From Candidatus Aquabacterium excrementipullorum (GTDB taxonomy: Bacteria > Pseudomonadota > Gammaproteobacteria > Burkholderiales > Burkholderiaceae_C): a DNA stretch of 64,000 nucleotides. This document shows, one piece after another, positions 29,672 to 38,109 of this stretch. The position numbers and the translations under genes were made by a program. The notes beneath the pieces are model-generated. The model ran no database searches. It had not been told where the DNA came from and was given only the letters and a program-made list of their open reading frames with translations. Position 1 is the stretch's first letter; every line of letters begins with the position of its first letter. The DNA is taken from NCBI GenBank assembly GCA_019112875.1, contig DXIO01000023.1:30354-94353 (forward strand), read 5' to 3'.

Positions 29672-29982
29672 GCCTGGTCGACATCGCCGTGGCATCGCCA
29701 GCGCCGGCGGCCCTGCTCCACCCCGAGCCCGATCTGCCCCGCCTGCTCAAGCGGGCCGGTGTGCGCGTGACGCATCCGCGCCTGCTGGTGCTGGGCCTGC
29801 TGTGGGAGACGCCGGGCCGCGTGCTGGCGGCCAATGACCTCTACCTGCAAATGCAACTGCGCCGCCAGCCGATGAGCCTGTCGACGATCTACGCGGTGCT
29901 GCAGTCCTTGCGGCAGTGCCAGTTGGTGGCGGTGCACCCGCTGTCGGACAAGGTGCAGGGCTTCGCCTGCCTGCGGGATTGA
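29668..29982 (+). CDS. Short Fur-family protein lacking the metal-binding and dimerisation domain
   Basis: 104 residues, starting at a GTG that overlaps the exporter stop (GTGA). Residues about 25-90 match the Fur winged-helix domain: LLKRAGVRVTHPRLLVLGLL, then AANDLYLQM and the recognition helix LSTIYAVLQSL. After CQLVAVHPLSDKVQGFACLRD the protein stops. Full-length Fur proteins (about 140-150 residues) continue with His-rich and Cys metal sites and the dimerisation fold, all absent here. No continuation is visible in other frames downstream, so this looks like a stable short form and not a fresh frameshift. Translational coupling to the exporter suggests a role in regulating the locus. Confidence 0.8.
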   Translation: MSLVDIAVASPAPAALLHPEPDLPRLLKRAGVRVTHPRLLVLGLLWETPGRVLAANDLYLQMQLRRQPMSLSTIYAVLQSLRQCQLVAVHPLSDKVQGFACLRD

Positions 29983-30007
29983 CGCGCTCAGCCCTGATGA
30001 GGCCTGA

Positions 30008-30862
30008 TCAGCCCAGCAGCCGGTGGTCCAGCGCTGGCAGTTGCGCCCGCAGCGTGGCCTGGCGTTCGCGGTCGAGCGTGGCCAGCACCACGCCTTCGCC
30101 TTCGCCTTGCACGGCCAGCACCTGGCCCCACGGATCGATCGCGATCGAATGCCCGAAGGTGCGCCGCCCGCTGGCGTGCGTGCCGCCCTGGGCGGGCGCC
30201 AGCACGTGGCACAGGTTTTCGACCGCACGGGTGCGCAGCAGCAACTCCCAGTGCGCCTGGCCCGTGGTGTAGGTGAAGGCGGCGGGCAGCACGATCAGAT
30301 CGCAGGGCGCCTCGCGCGTGAGCCGGCGGAACAGCTCCGGAAAGCGCAGGTCGTAGCAGATGCCCAGGCCCACGCGCCAGGCCTGCCCGGCGCGATCGGT
30401 CAAGCTGAAGGCCACGGGCGTGTCGCCCGGCGTGAGCGTGGCGGCCTCGTCGTAGCGGCGCTCGCCATCGTCGAAGCAGAACAGGTGGATCTTGTCGTAG
30501 CGCGCCACGGTCTGGCCTTGCGGGCCGTAGACCATCAGCGTGTTGTAGACGCGGTCGGCCTTGGGGCTGCGCAAGGGCAGGGTGCCGCCGATCACCCACA
30601 CGCCGTGTTCGCGCGCTGCCTGGGCCAGCGCGGTCTGGATGGGCGTGCTGGCGCTGCTCAAGGCGTCGCCGGCCAGGTCTTCGGCCGGATCTTCAGCAAT
30701 TTGCAGCTTGTCGCCATCACGCAGGCCCATCAGGCAGAAGTACTCGGGCAGCGCGACCAGCTCGGCGCCGGCCTGGGCCGCCTGGGCGATCAGGCGGCGG
30801 GCGGTGGCGAGGTTCTGATCCACGTCGGGCGTGGACACCATCTGCAGGGCGGCGACTTTCAT
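30008..30862 (-). CDS. Nitrilase-superfamily amidase (Nit1/omega-amidase-like)
   Basis: 284 residues with the catalytic triad of the carbon-nitrogen hydrolases: Glu in LPEYF (about 42), Lys in YDKIHLF (about 120) and Cys in GICYDLRFPELF (about 156). Start, length and the C-terminal RRTFGHSIAIDPWGQVLA fit the bacterial Nit1/YbeM/YafV group, which hydrolyses small amides such as deaminated glutathione or 2-oxo-amides; the exact substrate cannot be told. It converges on the Fur-like gene and diverges from glcE with only 29 bases between start codons. Confidence 0.9.
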   Translation of the reverse strand: MKVAALQMVSTPDVDQNLATARRLIAQAAQAGAELVALPEYFCLMGLRDGDKLQIAEDPAEDLAGDALSSASTPIQTALAQAAREHGVWVIGGTLPLRSPKADRVYNTLMVYGPQGQTVARYDKIHLFCFDDGERRYDEAATLTPGDTPVAFSLTDRAGQAWRVGLGICYDLRFPELFRRLTREAPCDLIVLPAAFTYTTGQAHWELLLRTRAVENLCHVLAPAQGGTHASGRRTFGHSIAIDPWGQVLAVQGEGEGVVLATLDRERQATLRAQLPALDHRLLG

Positions 30863-30868
30863 GGGGCC

Positions 30869-30884
30869 ATGGTAGCGCTATGCT
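30869..30884. promoter_or_regulatory. Back-to-back -10 elements of nitrilase and glcE genes
   Basis: On the plus strand TATGCT (30879-30884) lies seven bases before the glcE ATG at 30892. On the minus strand TACCAT (30874-30869) lies six bases before the nitrilase ATG. No Shine-Dalgarno is seen for glcE, which suggests leaderless transcripts. The -35 matches are weak, so this is tentative. Confidence 0.35.
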
Positions 30885-30891
30885 TGCAACC

Positions 30892-32073
30892 ATGACGAGC
30901 GCCCTCGACCATCCCCCGCCGTCCGCCGTGGCCGATCAGGCCCTGGCGCCGGTGGCATTGCCGCCCGAGGTGCAGCGCCTGCAGGACCAGGTGCGCGAGG
31001 CCCGCGAGCGCCGCGCCGTGCTGCGCGTGCGCGGCCTGGGCAGCAAGGATGGCATCGGCGACATCGCCCTGGGCGAGGTGCTGGACACGCGCGAATGCAC
31101 CGGCATCGTCGCCTACGAGCCCAGCGAACTGGTGATCACCGCGCTGGCCGGCACGCCGTTGGCCGAGGTCGAGGCCGAGTTGGCCCGGCGCGGCCAGTAC
31201 CTGCCCTTCGAGCCGCCGCGCTGGAGCCTGATGCCGGGCGGTGGCACGCTGGGCGGGGTGGTGGCTTCGGGCTTCAGCGGCCCGGCGCGCGCCTCGCGCG
31301 GTGCCGTGCGGGATCATGTGCTGGGCGTGCGCATGCTCAACGGCCGCGCGCAATGGCTGCGCTTCGGCGGTTCGGTGATGAAGAACGTGGCCGGCTTCGA
31401 CCTGGCCCGCCTGATGGCCGGTTCCATGGGCACCTTGGGCGCACTGACCGAGGTCACGCTCAAGGTGATGCCGCGTCCGGTGGCCGAATGCACGCTGCGC
31501 TTCGAATGCACGCAGGAGCAGGGCATCCTGCTGATCAACCAGTGGGCCGGCCAGCCGCTGCCGCTGGACGCCTCCGCCTGGTGGGACGGCCTGCTGGTGG
31601 TGCGCCTGCGCGGCGCCGAAGCCGCCTTGACCGCCGCCGTGCAGCGCTTGATGCCCGAGGCGGGCGGCGACATCGTGCCCACCGCCATGGCCGACAGCTT
31701 CTGGACCGGCCTGCGCGATCACCACGACGAGTTCTTCACTCGCGCCCGCACGCTGGTGCTGTCGGGCAAGACCTCGGGCGCGACGCTGTGGCGCCTGTCG
31801 GTGCCGGCCACCAGCAAGCCGCTGGCCCTGCCCGGCGAAACCCTGATCGAATGGTTCGGCGCGCAGCGCTGGCTGTGCACCTCGGCGCCCGCCGCGCTGG
31901 TGCACGAGGCCGCCGCGCGCGCCGGGGGCCATGCGCTGGCCTGGGTCAGCACCGTGCCCCAGCCGGTGGTGCTGCCGCCCGTGCTCAAGCGCCTGCATCG
32001 CCAGGTGCAGCAGGCCTTCGACCCCGATGGCGTGTTCGACACCGGCCGCCTGTGGCCTCGCGCCAGCGGCTGA
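30892..32073 (+). CDS. glcE: Glycolate oxidase subunit GlcE (FAD-binding)
   Basis: 393 residues from the ATG at 30892; an ATG at 30880 would add four residues but overlaps the likely -10 element. The protein has the FAD-binding type 4 fold: RVRGLGSKDGIGD near residue 45, the phosphate-binding LMPGGGTLGGVVASGFSGPARA (about 114-135), VMKNVAGFDLARLMAGSMGTLG (about 160-181), and a C-terminal FDPDGVFDTGRLWP. It is one of three subunits (GlcD, E, F) that oxidise glycolate to glyoxylate at the membrane. glcF follows 65 bases on; glcD is not adjacent, since an unrelated nitrilase gene occupies the upstream side. Confidence 0.93.
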   Translation: MTSALDHPPPSAVADQALAPVALPPEVQRLQDQVREARERRAVLRVRGLGSKDGIGDIALGEVLDTRECTGIVAYEPSELVITALAGTPLAEVEAELARRGQYLPFEPPRWSLMPGGGTLGGVVASGFSGPARASRGAVRDHVLGVRMLNGRAQWLRFGGSVMKNVAGFDLARLMAGSMGTLGALTEVTLKVMPRPVAECTLRFECTQEQGILLINQWAGQPLPLDASAWWDGLLVVRLRGAEAALTAAVQRLMPEAGGDIVPTAMADSFWTGLRDHHDEFFTRARTLVLSGKTSGATLWRLSVPATSKPLALPGETLIEWFGAQRWLCTSAPAALVHEAAARAGGHALAWVSTVPQPVVLPPVLKRLHRQVQQAFDPDGVFDTGRLWPRASG

Positions 32074-32138
32074 CCGGCGCCGACGAACTGCTCGCCCACA
32101 GCCGCCCCCACCGGCTACAGCCACAACAACAAGCCCGC

Positions 32139-33425
32139 ATGCAGACCCGACTGTCCCCCGAGTTCCAGCAGAGCGACGAAGGCCGCCGCGCCGATGCGGT
32201 GCTGCGCAGCTGCGTGCACTGCGGCTTCTGCAACGCCACCTGCCCCACGTACCGCGTCACCGGCAACGAGCTCGATGGCCCGCGCGGCCGCATCTACCTG
32301 ATGAAGCAGGTGTTCGAGGGCCACGAGCCCACGCGCACCACGCAGGCGCACCTGGACCGCTGCATCGGCTGCCGCCATTGCGAGAGCACCTGCCCCTCGG
32401 GCGTGCAGTACCACGAGCTGCTGGCCGTGGGCCAGGCCGTGGTGGACCGCCAGGTGCACCGCCCGCTGTCGCTGCGCCTGCGCCGCTGGGGCCTGCGCAC
32501 GCTCGTGCCCTCGCGCCTGTTCGGCCCCGCGCTGGCGCTGGGCCGGGCCTTGCGCCCGTTGCTGCCGGCCGCACTGGCGGCCCAGGTGCCCACCGCGCCG
32601 GCCCTGGCGCCCGGCGCCTGGCCTGATGCCAGGCGCCAGCTGCACACCCGCCGCGTGCTGATGCCGCAGGGCTGCGTGCAGCCTCATCTGCGCCCGCACA
32701 TCGACGTGGCCACGGCCCGCGTGCTCGATGCCGTCGGCGTGCGCGCCGTGCCGGTGCGCGGCGCCGGCTGCTGCGGCGCGCTCAAGGGCCACCTGGGCGA
32801 TGAAGATGGCGCCCGCGCGCAGGCCCGCCGCAACATCGACGCGTGGTGGCCCTACCTGCAGGGCGATACACCGGCCGAGGCCATCGTCGTCAACGCCTCG
32901 GGCTGTGGCGCCTGGGTCAAGGATTACGACAGCCTGCTGGCCGAGGATCCGGCCTATGCCGACAAGGCCCGGCGTGTCGTGGCGCTGGTGAAGGACCCGG
33001 CCGAGCTGCTGCCCCAGTGGCTGCCGACGCTCAAGCGCGCCTTGCGCCAGCGCCCGGGCGAGGCGAAGAACCTGGGCGAGCTGACGTTCCATCCGCCCTG
33101 CAGCTTCAGCCATGCGCTCAAGCTGAGCGCGGCCGCGCGCCCTGGCCCGGTCGAATCAGGGCTGCGCGAGCTGGGTTTCGACGTGCGCCTCGCGCGCACG
33201 GACAGCCACCAGTGCTGCGGCGCGGGCGGGGCCTACAGCCTGCTGCAGCCGGAGTTGTCGGCCCCCCTGCGCGAGGCCAAGGTGGCCGCGCTGGAGGCCG
33301 CCGGCAGCCCGGTGGTGGCCAGTGCCAACATCGGGTGCATCACGCTCCTGCAGGGCGCGATGCGCACGCCGGTCAAGCACTGGATCGAACTGGTGGACGA
33401 AGCGCTGGCAGGCGCCAAGCGCTGA
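32139..33425 (+). CDS. glcF: Glycolate oxidase iron-sulfur subunit GlcF
   Basis: 428 residues from the ATG at 32139; the frame is open far upstream but only as a shadow of glcE. Two [4Fe-4S] motifs appear near the N terminus, CVHCGFCNATCP (about 25) and CIGCRHCESTCP (about 78). Two CCG domains follow, with GAGCCGALKGHLGD (about 209) and CCGAGGAYSLLQPEL (about 360). These bind further clusters or cofactors and pass electrons from GlcDE to quinone. The gene ends just before a convergent sulfurtransferase gene. Confidence 0.94.
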   Translation: MQTRLSPEFQQSDEGRRADAVLRSCVHCGFCNATCPTYRVTGNELDGPRGRIYLMKQVFEGHEPTRTTQAHLDRCIGCRHCESTCPSGVQYHELLAVGQAVVDRQVHRPLSLRLRRWGLRTLVPSRLFGPALALGRALRPLLPAALAAQVPTAPALAPGAWPDARRQLHTRRVLMPQGCVQPHLRPHIDVATARVLDAVGVRAVPVRGAGCCGALKGHLGDEDGARAQARRNIDAWWPYLQGDTPAEAIVVNASGCGAWVKDYDSLLAEDPAYADKARRVVALVKDPAELLPQWLPTLKRALRQRPGEAKNLGELTFHPPCSFSHALKLSAAARPGPVESGLRELGFDVRLARTDSHQCCGAGGAYSLLQPELSAPLREAKVAALEAAGSPVVASANIGCITLLQGAMRTPVKHWIELVDEALAGAKR

Positions 33426-33448
33426 TCAACAACGCTGATCTGAACTGA

Positions 33449-34354
33449 TCAGGCGCCGCGCGCCACCGGCCGATCCGGATCGGCGCACCAGGCACTCCAC
33501 GAGCCGGCGTACAGCCGCGTGCCGTGCAGGCCCGCGACTTCCATCGCCAGCAGGTTGTGGCAGGCCGTCACGCCCGAGCCGCACTGGTGCACCACCGTGT
33601 CCAGCGGGTGACGGCCCAGCAGCGCGGTGAACTCGCTGCGCAGCTGGTCGGCTGGCTTGAAGGCGCCTTCCGGGCCCAGGTTGAGCTGGAAGAAGCGGTT
33701 CACGGCACCTGGGATGTGGCCGCCGACCGGGTCCAGCGTTTCGTTCTCGCCGCGGAAGCGGTCGGGCGCGCGGGCGTCCAGCAGGTGGATCTCCGGCGTG
33801 GCGTAGACCAGGCTGTCGAGCACCTGCTGGGTGCTGACGACGTGGTCCGCGTGCAGGCTCAGCACGATGTCGGAGGGCGTGCGCGAGCCCGTCTCGGTGG
33901 TGACGGGCGCCAGCGCCGGATCGGCGTTGTGCAGGGCGCGCCAGGCCACCCAGCTGCCATCGAGCACCTGCACGGCCTCATGGCCGGCCCAGCGAAGCAT
34001 CCACCAGGCGCGGGCGGCGAACATGCCGCCGCTGTCGTCGTAGGCGACCACGCGGGTGGTGCGCCTCACACCCCAGCGCCGCAAGGTGGCCTGGAAGCCG
34101 CCATGCGTGGGCAGGGGGTGGCGGCCGTTCTGGCCGGTCTTGGGGCCGGAAAGATCGCTGTCGAGGTGGGCGTAGATGGCGCCGGGGATGTGGCCCTGCG
34201 CATAGGCCTGCTCGCCGCCGAGCGGGTTGGTCAGGCTGAAGCGGCAGTCCAGCACCAGCACGTCCGTGTCGCCTGGGGCCTTGAGCAGATCGGCCAGTTC
34301 GGCGGCCGAGATCAGGGGCAGGACAGGCACTGGCGGTGTGGTGTTGGACGGCAT
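33449..34354 (-). CDS. sseA: 3-mercaptopyruvate sulfurtransferase (two rhodanese domains)
   Basis: 301 residues, two rhodanese-like domains. The N-terminal domain has VLDCRFSL and the C-terminal domain carries the active-site loop CGSGVTA (Cys about 258). This loop with Gly-Ser after Cys is characteristic of mercaptopyruvate sulfurtransferases, whereas thiosulfate sulfurtransferases have CRKG-type loops. It transfers sulfur from 3-mercaptopyruvate to thiol acceptors. The gene is convergent with glcF. Confidence 0.9.
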   Translation of the reverse strand: MPSNTTPPVPVLPLISAAELADLLKAPGDTDVLVLDCRFSLTNPLGGEQAYAQGHIPGAIYAHLDSDLSGPKTGQNGRHPLPTHGGFQATLRRWGVRRTTRVVAYDDSGGMFAARAWWMLRWAGHEAVQVLDGSWVAWRALHNADPALAPVTTETGSRTPSDIVLSLHADHVVSTQQVLDSLVYATPEIHLLDARAPDRFRGENETLDPVGGHIPGAVNRFFQLNLGPEGAFKPADQLRSEFTALLGRHPLDTVVHQCGSGVTACHNLLAMEVAGLHGTRLYAGSWSAWCADPDRPVARGA

Positions 34355-34377
34355 ATGACACCCAGTGTAGCGCCGCC

Positions 34378-35343
34378 TCAGTTCCGCAGGGCGGACTCCA
34401 GTTCACGTGCCACGGCCACCGGGTCCTCGTGCAGCAGCCAGTGGGTCAGCCCGGGCAGGCGTGCGATCCGCAGGTCGGGCACCCAGGCCTCCAGGCCGTC
34501 GAGCAGGCTGGGTGGCAGGGCGGTGTCGGCCTCGCCCCAGATGATGCGGGTGGGCACGTGCACATAGAGCAGCGCGTCGGGCAACTGCAGAGTGTGGATC
34601 GGGTCGTCGGGCGAGGTGGGCGGGTGCAGCGGCGAGGCGCGGTAGTAGTTGACCGGTCCGGTCAGCGGTGAGCTGGCGGCGGGCTGGCCAGGCACGCTGG
34701 CGGGTGTGGCCGACCAGGCCTGGCGGTAGCGCTCGCGCAGCGCGGGCGTGAGCCAGCCGGCGCCGCCGAAGCGCTCGAAGAAGGTCCACATCAGCGCGAA
34801 ATCATCAAGCGCCAGGCGGGCCTCGACGCCGGGTTCGCGCAGCAGGTTGATGTAGCTGCTGGCGGCCTGCTGGGCCGGGTCGTCGCGCAGGGCCTTGAGG
34901 AAGGGCGCGGGGTGCGTGGCGTTCAGCGCGATCAGCTTGCCGAGCAACTGCGGCGCCGCAGCCGCCAGGCCCCAGGCCAGCGCGCCGCCCCAGTCGTGCG
35001 CGATCACGGCGTGGGCGTGGCCACCGAAGGCCTGGATCAGCGCGGCCAGATCCTGCACGATCAGCTTGGGGCGGTAGGCGGCCACGTCGGCCGGGGCGTA
35101 GGAGCCTTCGTAGCCGCGCAGGTTGGGCGCCACGCAGCGGTAGTCGCGGCCGAAGTGGGCCAGCATGCCGTCCCACACGAAGGCCGCCTCCGGGAAGCCG
35201 TGCAGGAAAAGCAGCAGCGGCGTGTCCGGATCTTCCATGCGGCCCGCAACGCGGCAGGCCAGCCACGGCGCCACGCCATCGACGGCCGGGCCGACCGGCA
35301 CGTCGACGGTGCGGATGCTGGCGGGCGGGGCGTTGTCGAGCAT
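34378..35343 (-). CDS. Alpha/beta hydrolase, epoxide hydrolase / haloalkane dehalogenase type
   Basis: 321 residues. The oxyanion region is LFLHGFPEAAFVWD (about 45-60) and the nucleophile elbow is HDWGGALAW with Asp (about 118) in place of Ser, as in epoxide hydrolases and haloalkane dehalogenases. A cap domain region follows, and the C terminus has the general-base His in LTHWLLHEDP. Epoxide hydrolase is more likely than dehalogenase, but the substrate cannot be inferred. It begins two bases after the cnoX stop, so the two are co-transcribed. Confidence 0.85.
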   Translation of the reverse strand: MLDNAPPASIRTVDVPVGPAVDGVAPWLACRVAGRMEDPDTPLLLFLHGFPEAAFVWDGMLAHFGRDYRCVAPNLRGYEGSYAPADVAAYRPKLIVQDLAALIQAFGGHAHAVIAHDWGGALAWGLAAAAPQLLGKLIALNATHPAPFLKALRDDPAQQAASSYINLLREPGVEARLALDDFALMWTFFERFGGAGWLTPALRERYRQAWSATPASVPGQPAASSPLTGPVNYYRASPLHPPTSPDDPIHTLQLPDALLYVHVPTRIIWGEADTALPPSLLDGLEAWVPDLRIARLPGLTHWLLHEDPVAVARELESALRN

Positions 35344-35345
35344 GC

Positions 35346-36326
35346 TCAGAACAGCGCCATGCTGAGCTTGCGGCGGTACTGGTCGATCACCGGATCGGCG
35401 GCGGCCACCTCCACCTTGCCGGCGATCTCCAGCTTGGGTTTTTCAGCCGCGCCGGGCGCACCGGCCACGGGCTTGCCGGCCGGCGCCTGCTTGGGCTGGG
35501 GCTTGGTCATCACCTCGAGGATGGCGACATAGGTCTTGCGCGCGGCCTCGTCCTGCCAGGCCTTGTCGCGCATGATGATCTCCAGCAGCTCGTCCATGGC
35601 CTGGGTGAACTGGCCGGCGGCGAAGAAGATCTGCGCCAGCTCGAAGCGGGCCGCGAAATCGCGCTTGTTGGCGGCGATGGCCTCGGCCAGCTCGCTGGGG
35701 CTGCGGCCCTGGCGGGCTTTCTGCAGCGCCTCGATGTAGCGGCCGAAGGCGGCCACGCGCTGCTCGGCCAGCGGGCCGGTGGCGCGCGGGGCGATGGGCT
35801 CGTACACGGCCTGGGCCTCGTCGGCCGCGCCTTCGGCCAGCAGCAGCTTGATCAGCTCGAAACGGGCTTCGTCGTTGGCCGGGTCCTTGGCGATCGCATC
35901 CTGCAGGCGGGCGATGGCGTCATCGACCTGGCCGTCGGCGGCAAGTTGCTCGGCTTCTTGCGCTTCGGCCTCGGCTTCCAGTTCGTCCTCGCCGGGCACG
36001 TGCTTGGCCAGGAACTCGCGGATCTGCGCCTCGGGCAGCGCGCCCACGAAGCCGTCGACCGGCTGGCCACCCGTGAACATCACGCAGAAGGGAATGGAGC
36101 GCACGCCGAACATCTGCGAAAGCTGCCCGGCGATCTCGGGCTGCTCGTCGGCATTGAGCTTGGCCAGGATGAATCGGCCGCCATAGGCTTCTTCCAGGCG
36201 TTCGAGCACCGGGCCGAGCGTCTTGCACGGGCCGCACCAGGGCGCCCAGATGTCGAGCAGGACGGGCACCTGCGCCGAGGTGGCCAGCAGGTCGGTTTCG
36301 AAATTTTCGAGCGTGATGTCGATCAT
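35346..36326 (-). CDS. cnoX: Thioredoxin-TPR co-chaperone CnoX (YbbN)
   Basis: 326 residues. An N-terminal thioredoxin domain (about 1-110) keeps the redox motif WCGPCK, cis-Pro in RSIPFCVMF, and is followed by an Ala/Glu-rich linker and tetratricopeptide-like helices (about 125-285). That arrangement is the CnoX/YbbN family, which holds oxidatively stressed proteins for GroEL and DnaK. E. coli CnoX has lost the first active-site Cys, while this protein retains CGPC and should have real thioredoxin activity. The last 40 residues are a Pro/Lys/Ala linker and a short tail. It is divergent from purE. Confidence 0.92.
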   Translation of the reverse strand: MIDITLENFETDLLATSAQVPVLLDIWAPWCGPCKTLGPVLERLEEAYGGRFILAKLNADEQPEIAGQLSQMFGVRSIPFCVMFTGGQPVDGFVGALPEAQIREFLAKHVPGEDELEAEAEAQEAEQLAADGQVDDAIARLQDAIAKDPANDEARFELIKLLLAEGAADEAQAVYEPIAPRATGPLAEQRVAAFGRYIEALQKARQGRSPSELAEAIAANKRDFAARFELAQIFFAAGQFTQAMDELLEIIMRDKAWQDEAARKTYVAILEVMTKPQPKQAPAGKPVAGAPGAAEKPKLEIAGKVEVAAADPVIDQYRRKLSMALF

Positions 36327-36405
36327 GGTGTGAGCGGGTTCGGGCGCCTTCGGGGCCTAGCGCCTAAAATCTGGTTTTTGTCCGATGTCTGAACAGGAGC
36401 CTGCA

Positions 36406-36921
36406 GTGAACAGCGCAACGCCCTTGATCGGTGTGGTGATGGGTTCCAGCAGTGACTGGGACGTGATGCGCCTCGCCGCCGAGATTCTGACCGAGTTCTC
36501 GGTCCCCTTCGAGGCGCAGGTGGTTTCCGCCCACCGCATGCCCGACGAACTCTTCGCCTACGCCGAGCAGGCCCGAGCCCGTGGCCTGCGCGCCATCATC
36601 GCCGGCGCCGGCGGTGCCGCCCACCTGCCCGGGATGCTGGCCGCCAAGACGCCGGTGCCCGTGCTGGGCGTGCCCGTGCCCTCGCGCCATCTGCAGGGCG
36701 TGGATTCGCTGCATTCCATCGTGCAGATGCCCAAGGGCGTGCCCGTGGCCACCTTCGCCATCGGCACGGCCGGCGCGGCCAACGCGGCCCTGTTCGCCGT
36801 GGCCATGCTGGCGCACGACAACCCCACGCTGCGCGACCAGCTCGATGCCTTCCGCGCGCGCCAGACCGAGGCCGCCCGCGCCATGAGCGCCGATCTGACG
36901 CTGGACAAGCCCAAGCCATGA
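36406..36921 (+). CDS. purE: 5-(carboxyamino)imidazole ribonucleotide mutase PurE
   Basis: 171 residues from the GTG at 36406, preferred because AGGAG lies seven bases before it; an in-frame ATG at 36385 has no ribosome site and would give 178 residues. The protein has the class I PurE signature [13 protein letters not shown] (about 8-20), SAHRMPDEL, and [14 protein letters not shown]. It interconverts N5-CAIR and CAIR in purine synthesis, acting after PurK. A TAAAAT box at 36365-36370 may be the -10 element. The stop overlaps the purK start (ATGA). Confidence 0.95.
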   Translation: MNSATPLIGVVMGSSSDWDVMRLAAEILTEFSVPFEAQVVSAHRMPDELFAYAEQARARGLRAIIAGAGGAAHLPGMLAAKTPVPVLGVPVPSRHLQGVDSLHSIVQMPKGVPVATFAIGTAGAANAALFAVAMLAHDNPTLRDQLDAFRARQTEAARAMSADLTLDKPKP

Positions 36922-38096
36922 GCCAAGCTTCTGCCAACGACGTGATCCTGCCCGGCGCCACACTGGGCGTGCTGGGCGGTGGCCAGCTGGGGCGCATGTT
37001 CGTGCACGCCGCGCAGGCCATGGGCTACCGCACGGCCGTGCTCGATGCCGACCCGACCAGCCCGGCCGGCCTGGTGTCGCACCACCATGTGAAAGCCGAT
37101 TACCTGGATGCGGCCGGCCTGGCCGAGATGGCCCGCCTGTCGAACGCCATCACCACCGAGTTCGAGAACGTGCCCGCCCAGGCGCTGGACACGCTGGCCG
37201 CCACGCTGCCCGTGGCGCCCGCCGGTGCCGCCGTGGCCGTGTGCCAGGACCGCGCCCGCGAGAAGGCCCACTTCACCGGCTGCGGCGTGCCCTGCGCGCC
37301 CCACGCCGTGATCGAGACGCAGGCCCAGCTCGACGCGGTGCCCGACGACCTGCTGCCCGGCATCCTGAAAACCGCCCGCCTGGGCTACGACGGCAAGGGC
37401 CAGGTGCGCGTGAAGACCCGCGCCGAATTGATCGCCGCGTGGGGTGACCTGAAGCGCGTGCCCTGCGTGCTCGAGAAGATGCTGCCGCTGGCCTTCGAGG
37501 TCAGCGTGCTGGTGGCCCGTGGCCGCAACGGCGATGTCGTGAACTTCCCGGTGCAGCACAACCTGCACCGCGACGGCATCCTGGCCGTGACCACGGTGCC
37601 TGCGCCCGGCGTGAGTGGCGCCGTGGCCGTGCAGGCCGTCGAATCGGCCCGCCGCATCGCCGCCTCGCTGGATTACGTGGGCGTGCTGTGCGTCGAGTTC
37701 TTCGTGCTGCAGGACGGCCGCATCGTCGCCAACGAAATGGCGCCGCGCCCGCACAACTCCGGCCACCACACCATCGACGCCTGCGACGTGTCGCAGTTCG
37801 AGATGCAGGTGCGCGCCATGGCCAACCTGCCGCTGGTCGAGCCCGTGCTGCACAGCCCCTGCCTGATGTTGAACCTGCTGGGCGACCTGTGGTTCCACGG
37901 TGGCAGCACCACGCAGACAGAGCCGGACTGGGCGGCCGTGCTGGCGCTGTCCGGCACGCACCTGCACCTGTATGGCAAGACCGAAGCGCGCAAGGCCCGC
38001 AAGATGGGCCACCTGACGGTGACGGGCGCCACGCCCGAGGCCGCGCACGCCACGGCGCTCAAGGCCGCCGCCATCCTGGGCATCGCGCCGTTCTGA
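36918..38096 (+). CDS. purK: 5-(carboxyamino)imidazole ribonucleotide synthase PurK
   Basis: 392 residues, ATP-grasp family. The N-terminal [21 protein letters not shown] is typical, followed by the ATP-binding [12 protein letters not shown] (about 142-153), the E-rich [16 protein letters not shown] and the metal/phosphate region [25 protein letters not shown] (about 248-275). It carboxylates AIR with ATP and bicarbonate. Translation is coupled to purE by a four-base overlap, and tsaC begins 13 bases downstream, so the three may share a transcript. Confidence 0.95.
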   Translation: MSQASANDVILPGATLGVLGGGQLGRMFVHAAQAMGYRTAVLDADPTSPAGLVSHHHVKADYLDAAGLAEMARLSNAITTEFENVPAQALDTLAATLPVAPAGAAVAVCQDRAREKAHFTGCGVPCAPHAVIETQAQLDAVPDDLLPGILKTARLGYDGKGQVRVKTRAELIAAWGDLKRVPCVLEKMLPLAFEVSVLVARGRNGDVVNFPVQHNLHRDGILAVTTVPAPGVSGAVAVQAVESARRIAASLDYVGVLCVEFFVLQDGRIVANEMAPRPHNSGHHTIDACDVSQFEMQVRAMANLPLVEPVLHSPCLMLNLLGDLWFHGGSTTQTEPDWAAVLALSGTHLHLYGKTEARKARKMGHLTVTGATPEAAHATALKAAAILGIAPF

Positions 38097-38109
38097 GGCC
38101 GGACTGAGC

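Noticed and set aside
31095..32138. Upstream extension of glcF to 776 codons
   Set aside because: It overlaps glcE in another frame and the extra part has no GlcF similarity; the ATG at 32139 gives the family length.
33420..33452. Repeated CTGATC words between glcF and sseA as a binding site cluster
   Set aside because: Similar TGATCA words occur after several stop codons in the window (29990s, 40511) simply because TGA stops are followed by TCA-like bases; no consistent spacing.
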